This document shows positions 6,006 to 10,689 of a stretch of DNA of 10,689 bases, in pieces. This stretch comes from Nitrospirota bacterium (lineage in GTDB: Bacteria > Nitrospirota > CAKKRA01 > 9FT-COMBO-42-15). The translations under genes and the position numbers were made by a program. The DNA is taken from positions 1 through 10,689 of the forward strand of contig JACRON010000222.1 in NCBI GenBank assembly GCA_016214425.1, written 5' to 3'. The notes below the pieces were generated by a model. The model was not told the origin of the DNA and ran no database searches. It saw nothing but the letters and a program-made list of their open reading frames with translations. Every line of letters begins with the position of its first letter. The stretch's first letter is position 1.

Positions 6006-6194
6006 CTACGCCTTAAACATCTCCTTCTGCCTGTAGGAAATAAGGATGTCCAACAGCTCTGATTTTTCATCCTTTGCCTTTTTTTCCATCTCCTCCTGAA
6101 GTATCTTTAATGCCTTCTCCACCTCCAAGCCAAAGAGTTTCTTTAAATATTCAATTGGAATTCTTGGCTCATTAGTAACCTCACCCTTATCACA
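6006..6194 (-). pseudogene. C-terminal part of molybdoenzyme beta subunit, out of frame
   Basis: The segment encodes about 62 residues with the typical tail of type II DMSO-reductase beta subunits: EPRIPIEYLKKLFG, a helical EKALKILQEEMEKK stretch, and SELLDILISYRQKEMF at the end. It is in a different frame from the N-terminal part and joins it near 6194, right after a Pro-Pro pair. The region between the fourth cysteine cluster and this tail is absent, an estimated 60-90 residues by comparison with the family from memory. Its stop (6006-6008) lies next to the island boundary. The usual gamma (haem b) subunit gene does not follow. Confidence 0.7.
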
Positions 6195-6826
6195 GGTGGA
6201 AGTCCTTTTTCTATTCTTGGGAAGCAGAAGATGCACTTTTCAGATTGTCCGGGTATCCCTTCCTCTGCCTTTGCCCTTTTTGGATTAAAATAGACCTTCT
6301 TATACGGACATGCCTGAATGCAGTTTCTTACACCTCGGCATCTTTGTAAATCAACCAGCACAATGCCGTCTTCTTCCCTCTTGCGTATGGCCTTCATAGG
6401 GCATGCTGCAAGGCAGGCAGGCTTTGAGCAGTGGTTGCATATACGAGGGAGATAAAAATAATAAGAATTGGGATATTCCCCATCACCCACATCCTCATCC
6501 CAGTTCGGGCCCCATTCAGGCTCCTTTTCCGGCCTGAGAAGAGATTCTTTTCCATTTGCAAGTTTCTCATAATTGTATTCCCATGGTATGCCGTAGTCTT
6601 CAGGTATCTGCGGCAGGTCGCCGATTTTCAACTGCCCCTCTTTATCCCAGCCAGCATTGTAATTCATCCAATCCTTTGGATAGCCCTTTCCCGGCATGGT
6701 CTCCACATTGTTCCAGTACATATACTCCCTGCCATTTCTGTTTGTCCACTGGGTCTTGCACGCTGCTGTGCAGGTCTGGCACCCAAGGCACTTGTTTAAA
6801 TCTATGACCATTGCAATCTGTCTCAT
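6194..6826 (-). CDS. Type II DMSO-reductase-family beta subunit, four-cluster ferredoxin, N-terminal part
   Basis: This is the electron-transfer subunit that passes electrons between the Mo subunit and the quinone-linked partner. Cysteine groups are C13/C16/C19/C23, C130/C133/C138/C142, C163/C169/C173 with V166 where NarH has Trp (a [3Fe-4S]-type pattern), and C198/C201. Motifs such as YMYWNNVET, CRGVRNCIQACPYKKVYF and EKCIFCFPRIEKG are diagnostic of the selenate, chlorate, dimethylsulfide and ethylbenzene enzyme group. After P211 the frame runs into unrelated codons and stops at 6143, while the true tail continues in another frame. The last cysteines of the fourth cluster are lost from this frame. 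The ATG (6826-6824) follows the alpha stop with no gap, with AAGGTG just upstream, indicating translational coupling. Confidence 0.8.
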
Positions 6827-8968
6827 CTATGCCTTCACCTTTTCTATGTCTACAGAGGATTCGCTCATCAGTTGGTTTCCATCCCAAAAGGGATTAAAGC
6901 TCATGTGCGCATAATTTCCAGCAAGCTCTAATGGTGAAAGTATGCCTGCAATAACATTGTTAAACCCCTTTCTGTCTTTGAACTGGAAATTCTCCCATGC
7001 ATGCTCTGTCCAGATTAAATTCTTTGCCGTGCCGGGATGGAGCTTTGCCATTGCAAACATCTCTCCTATATCATTAAACACCCTGACCTTATCCCCATCC
7101 TTTATCCCCCTGCTTAGGGCTGTCTTCGGGTTTATGCAGATATATGGAACACCACGCTGGAGTCTTAGATGATACTTGCCTGTTCTCCATGTAGAATGTA
7201 TCCCATAACGGGTATGGGGATTGTAATAGGCAAAGGGATATTTGCTCGGCCTGACAGGCTTTCTGGCAGTAGGCGCTGCACAGCCGAGCCTCATATAAAG
7301 CTCATGGTCAACATAGAACTGCTGCCTTCCGGAAAGGGTGGAATATGGAAGCTTGAGATAGACCTGCGGCTCAAAGGGATAGAAAGGCTTGTCTGGATAG
7401 AGAGGGCTTGTCTGTCCAGCAGGACTGTCAAGTTTAACAAAGCCCCTCTTGCTGAGCGAAGATAAATCCGCGCCTCCTGTTGATGCTGATGATGCAGTGA
7501 GAGCCCACTCAAGAAGCTCTTTCTCACTGGTAATCTTTTTGTCACCTATGGTAATAAAATCATCATAGATCGTGTTCAGGTCTCTTGTAACCTTAAATTC
7601 TTTGTCTTCTATCTTGGCAATTCCCCTTCTCTTTGAAACCTCTTGAATCTTTTTTGACAGGAGCAAGCATATCTCCCATTCTGATTTGACCTCTCCAGGG
7701 AGCTTTAATCCCTTTGGCGGTATCATTGCATTTGCAAATCGCGAATAACCCGGATCCGCCCTTAATTCCCATCCCTCGTAGTTTGTGATGCTCGGAAGCA
7801 CAATATCAGCGAGGATAGCAGAGGAGTCCCATCGGTAGTTTACATTGACATAGAGCTCCAGCGAATCCAGGAGCGCCTTCTCTGTCTGCTTCTGGGCATT
7901 GTTCCTTTCAAATTTATTGTCGTGGAAGAGGAGCATCACCTTTGGCTTGTCAAAGTATGCAAAGCCCTCTTTTTTTATGGCAGCGTCTATCAGCGCCAAA
8001 AGTTCCTTCTTGTCAATGCCTGCCCTCCTCTTTAGCTCCTTATCATCATAATGGGATAAGAAGCTCCTCCACATCTCCCCGTCCTTCCATTCGCCAAGGG
8101 AGCCTGAGCCAAAGCGAGCAGGCTTTGGCGAAGAGACAGCGCCAAAATCTCCGAGCGCCCACTCGTTGTCTATGTCAAGGCCGCCCCTCCTTCCTGCATG
8201 GCCTGTGAGTGCAAGCATTAATGCCGCCTCCCAGCAGGTAAGGACACCCCAGAAGTATTTGTGTATGCGGTAGCCGAGGAGGACTACTGCCTTTTTGGCA
8301 TTTGCGAATCTTCTCGCCTCATTATAGATTATGCTTGGATGTATGCCTGTATATTTTTGCGCTGTTTCAGGCGGGAATTTTTCTGCCTCTTTCTTTAACT
8401 GCTCAAAGGCAGTTGTCACCTCAATCTCTTTGCCTTCGCTGTTTTTTACCTTAAATATCCCTTCAAGGGCAGGCTTGATCTCAACGAGGCGAAGGGTGGC
8501 TTCATTGCTCCCCATGCTTCCAGTGGCCTCTACTGCACTGGAGGACTTCTCATCAAAGAAATAAAATATCTGCTCGCTCCCGCCCCTCACCATATCAGAT
8601 TTGCGGAGGAGTTTTTTGTCGCCTGTCTTGACTAAAAAGGGCAGGTCTGTCTGCTCACGAATGAATTCAGCATCGTATAATTTTTCTTTTATAATTACAT
8701 TTATCATGGACATTGCAAAGAAGCTGTCTGTGCCGGGGTTTATGGGGATCCATTGGCTGCTCTGCCTTGCTGTGGGATTGTAGTCAGGCGATATGGAGAC
8801 AACCCTTGCGCCCCTGTATTTTCCCTCCCATATATAATGCGCATCAGGTATCCTTGAAACAGTTGGATTTATCCCCCAGACAAGAAGATAGTCTGCTTCA
8901 TACCATGCCTCTGAGGAGCAGCCGACTGTGGAGATGCCGTAGGCAATGGTTGCGCCAGACCATGAGTT
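6827..8968 (-). CDS. Type II DMSO-reductase-family molybdenum subunit alpha, C-terminal main part
   Basis: About 713 residues homologous to the catalytic subunit of the SerA/ClrA/DdhA/EbdA group. Visible features are YGISTVGCSSEAWYEADYLL, then VWGINPTVSRIPDAHY, ISPDYNPTA and PINPGTD for Mo-bisMGD binding. A late molybdopterin-dinucleotide-binding domain has YYNPHTRYGIHSTWR, RGIKDGDKVRVFND and the terminal FNPFWDGNQL. The homologous part begins at about 8968 in a frame different from the N-terminal fragment. By family comparison, about 35 or more residues just before it are missing, including the expected region of the aspartate Mo ligand. As written the enzyme could not be made. The stop TAG abuts the beta start. 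Substrate (selenate, oxyanion, sulfur compound or hydrocarbon) cannot be decided from sequence. Confidence 0.85.
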   Translation of the reverse strand, partial: NSWSGATIAYGISTVGCSSEAWYEADYLLVWGINPTVSRIPDAHYIWEGKYRGARVVSISPDYNPTARQSSQWIPINPGTDSFFAMSMINVIIKEKLYDAEFIREQTDLPFLVKTGDKKLLRKSDMVRGGSEQIFYFFDEKSSSAVEATGSMGSNEATLRLVEIKPALEGIFKVKNSEGKEIEVTTAFEQLKKEAEKFPPETAQKYTGIHPSIIYNEARRFANAKKAVVLLGYRIHKYFWGVLTCWEAALMLALTGHAGRRGGLDIDNEWALGDFGAVSSPKPARFGSGSLGEWKDGEMWRSFLSHYDDKELKRRAGIDKKELLALIDAAIKKEGFAYFDKPKVMLLFHDNKFERNNAQKQTEKALLDSLELYVNVNYRWDSSAILADIVLPSITNYEGWELRADPGYSRFANAMIPPKGLKLPGEVKSEWEICLLLSKKIQEVSKRRGIAKIEDKEFKVTRDLNTIYDDFITIGDKKITSEKELLEWALTASSASTGGADLSSLSKRGFVKLDSPAGQTSPLYPDKPFYPFEPQVYLKLPYSTLSGRQQFYVDHELYMRLGCAAPTARKPVRPSKYPFAYYNPHTRYGIHSTWRTGKYHLRLQRGVPYICINPKTALSRGIKDGDKVRVFNDIGEMFAMAKLHPGTAKNLIWTEHAWENFQFKDRKGFNNVIAGILSPLELAGNYAHMSFNPFWDGNQLMSESSVDIEKVKA

Positions 8969-9497
8969 TGTTAAACTCCTTTTTGCCTTCAAGCTCTGCA
9001 ATCTTTTCTGCAATCTCCTCTGCTGCCTCGTCCCAGCCTATCCGCTTCCATTTCCCCTCACCCCGTGCACCTGTCCTCTTCATGGGATAAAGGATGCGGT
9101 CCTTTTCGTAAAGGGATTGTGAATGCAGGGCGCCCTTATTGCAGCCCCGCGGATTTGCATCAGGTATATCAGGGCTGATTTGAGGATAGCTTGACACCTG
9201 CTCTTCCCTTACAACCCTTCCTTCCTTTTCAAAGGTCTGCCATGCGCAGTTACCCTTGCAATTTACGCAGTGCGGCGAATAGCCTGTGCTGTCTCCCCTT
9301 GTATATATAAACTCAGAGCGGTAAAGCTCCTGTGTCTCTGCGCTTACATCACGGAGATCCTTTGAGACATAGGCATCCTCAGCAGGCCAGAGGAAATCAA
9401 GCGCCTTTCTGAAATATGCAAATATTGCGCCTCCACCAAGGAGAAGGGCTGCATATTTAATAAAGGCCCTTCTTTTTAGTCTGAGCTTTTCTAACAT
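8898..9497 (-). pseudogene. Molybdenum subunit alpha, N-terminal part with Tat signal, frame broken
   Basis: The start ATG (9497) has AGAGGGA 5 nt upstream. Residues 8-27 are a twin-arginine signal (KRRAFIKYA and a hydrophobic stretch), so the folded enzyme would be exported to the periplasm. H76-x3-C80-x3-C84 with C119 is the FS0 cluster pattern with one histidine, typical of NarG and type II enzymes. The reading matches the family through about residue 178 (KKEFNKL), then turns into meaningless sequence and stops at 8898. The downstream part continues in another frame from about 8968, so a deletion joins the two near 8960-8970. AACTCATGG at the junction can be read as part of either frame, which hints at a short repeat used in the deletion. 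Confidence 0.8.
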
Positions 9498-9509
9498 AGA
9501 TGTCCCTCT

Positions 9510-10601
9510 TTAATCATTTGAAAGATTCAGGTGCTCTTTCCCTTTTACCTCATGCACAAGGTGGTATTTTCTAAAGTAGAGGATGTGTGCGGTCATCATG
9601 GCTGTGCCAAAGAAGGTCATGCCCATCACAAAGCTGCCAATAGAAAGTGTTGGCCAGCCTGACATAAATGCGCCTGTTGTGCATCCTCCGCCTGTTAAGG
9701 CGCCAACAACCATAAGTATCCCTGCGAAAAAGGTCGTTACAATACGAAGGTAAAATCTCCTCCCAAAGGCTGCCTGAAACAGAGGCGTAACACTTTCCTG
9801 CCTTACCGCCCCTGCGAGGAGGCTGCTTAAGAATGCACCGGGGATGAGCCCCAAAAACAGCATAGCTCTCCATGCTGTGCTTGTACTGAGTAGAGGGGCG
9901 CTCTGGAGTGGATGGTTTAAGAAAGAGGCCACATGGGCAACCAGTGCCAGAAGCCCGCCAGAAAAGGATAGATACTCACCCCTAAAGGCACTAATTGCAA
10001 TTGCCAGTCCTGCAATCGCACTTGTTGAAAGCCAGCCCCATTCCTTCTTTAATACAGGTAGATTCTTTTGCTCCTGATCAAACTTTTTTGCAGGGTCATA
10101 TCTGTCTAAGAAAAAACTCATGCCGAGAAGCATTGTGCCGAGGCCGAGTGCAACATAACCGTAGCGCATCTCAAGGAGCATGGGGAGTGTTACGAATTGC
10201 TGTTCCCCTCCTAAGCCACTTAGTATGGGAAAGAGGGCATTATAAACAAGGACACCTGTAGTAAGCCCCAGTATGCCTGCAATTATCAGAAATTTTCCCG
10301 CAGCCCACCGAGCCACACATGTCCCGGGTCAGAGGCCAGCAAGTCCCATCCCTGCGCCAAAGAGGATACCGCCAATGATATGACCCATACCAAAGTATCC
10401 ATTGATCCTCTGGGCTGGCCCAAGCTCAAGGAGGTCACCCATGCCATAGATGAGTGTAGTGATGGCAAGTCCTGCGAACATGAATTTCATTGCCTTAAAG
10501 TCCTTCATCAGCAGGGTGCCAATAATTCTGGAGTACCTTGTCAGACCGCCCCTGTGCAGGGCAAAACCAAAGAGGGCACCAATTATAAGGCCATCCCACA
10601 T
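9510..10601 (-). CDS. YeeE/YedE-family transporter with in-frame TGA, candidate selenoprotein
   Basis: YeeE/YedE (DUF395) membrane proteins import thiosulfate or are linked to selenium metabolism. This one is 363 residues with about nine or more hydrophobic segments. Motif one reads GLAGL-TGA-PGTC: the TGA (10331-10329) falls exactly on the cysteine of the usual GxCPGT motif (residue 91), with C95 four on. Motif two is intact as GGGCTTGAFMSG (C307). The frame is identical on both sides, so no frameshift is involved. A hairpin fitting bacterial SECIS rules follows. Start ATG 10601 has GGAGG 7 nt upstream and follows the preceding stop by 1 nt; its own stop is 12 nt before the molybdoenzyme alpha gene, so it is in that operon. 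The alternative is a point-mutated pseudogene, which is relevant because the two genes after it are broken. Confidence 0.75.
10297..10331 (-). promoter_or_regulatory. Putative bSECIS element behind the TGA codon of yedE-like gene
   Basis: Counting from the base after TGA on the - strand, GTGGCTC (+13 to +19, 10316-10310) pairs with GGGCTGC (+23 to +29, 10306-10300). This makes a 7-bp stem with three G-U pairs and a GGU apical loop (10309-10307). The loop G lies 20 nt from the TGA, inside the range known for bacterial SECIS (roughly 16-37 nt), and a GGU loop resembles that of E. coli fdhF. An alternative outer pairing of CCCG (+1 to +4) with CGGG (+29 to +32) would lengthen it. Folding was done by eye only. 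Confidence 0.5.
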
Positions 10602-10602
10602 C

Positions 10603-10689
10603 TTATTGCCTCCAGTCCTTAAAAGACCCTATCTTAGTTGTGGCTACCTGAAGCTCTGTAGTATTTGACCAGTCTTCAAAGGAGCCGCC
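10603..10689 (-). CDS. C-terminal end of an unknown gene upstream of yedE-like gene (partial)
   Basis: The last 28 codons of a frame that enters from the right window edge end in TAA (10605-10603), 1 nt before the yedE-like start. The ribosome binding site of the next gene (GGAGG) is embedded in its final codons, so it is likely the previous gene in the same operon. The residues include GGSFEDW and SFKDW. That is too little to assign a family; a sulfur-transfer or rhodanese-like tail is conceivable but unsupported. Confidence 0.5.
   Translation of the reverse strand, partial: GGSFEDWSNTTELQVATTKIGSFKDWRQ

Noticed and set aside
6431..6914. Several plus-strand open frames over the beta subunit
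   Set aside because: They are antisense shadows of a strongly recognisable ferredoxin subunit.
10286..10468. Frameshift explanation for the stop in the YedE-like gene
   Set aside because: The homologous sequence continues in the same frame immediately after the TGA, so no frame change is needed.

Overview
The window looks like a bacterial contig, probably from an uncultured, anaerobically respiring Gram-negative organism. Shine-Dalgarno sites, a Tat-exported molybdoenzyme and a likely selenocysteine codon all fit Bacteria. I cannot fix the phylum; Nitrospirota- or Desulfobacterota-like lineages are only a guess.

Layout. (1) 1-460: end of a host-type gene of unknown function on the + strand, possibly cut by the window edge. 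(2) About 461-6000: an AT-richer block with every gene on the + strand that looks like an acquired accessory island. It holds a PIN-domain toxin with a small partner (579-1224), a response regulator fused to an AlbA_2/Schlafen-like domain (1435-2331), and a tightly overlapping four-gene operon (2590-5834): HNH protein, K+-channel-like membrane protein, B12-binding radical SAM protein and P-loop kinase-like NTPase. The three units are separated by structured intergenic regions. Two of these carry homologous imperfect palindromes of about 61-64 nt (1312-1372 and 2493-2556) that resemble integron attC sites. The region after the third unit has related motifs in a long inverted repeat (5849-5999). 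No integrase is present, so if these are attC sites the island would be a cassette cluster without its integrase. (3) 6006-10689, - strand: a respiratory-type operon read right to left: tail of an unknown gene, a YeeE/YedE transporter, then the alpha and beta subunits of a type II DMSO-reductase-family molybdoenzyme.

How the parts work together. YeeE/YedE proteins move thiosulfate or are linked to selenium metabolism. The molybdoenzyme is Tat-exported and of the selenate/chlorate/dimethylsulfide/ethylbenzene oxidoreductase type. Its alpha and beta genes each show an out-of-frame internal deletion, and no gamma subunit follows beta. The operon is therefore either decayed or damaged in assembly. 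The four-gene operon reads as one coupled unit combining a nuclease, a membrane pore, a radical enzyme and a P-loop NTPase, which is the general composition of many anti-phage systems, but I know of no named system with this set.

Main points for a second look: (a) an in-frame TGA replaces the conserved cysteine of the YedE GxCPGT motif and is followed at a suitable distance by a bSECIS-like hairpin; (b) the HNH/channel/B12-rSAM/kinase operon; (c) the attC-like repeats; (d) the paired deletions in the molybdoenzyme genes.
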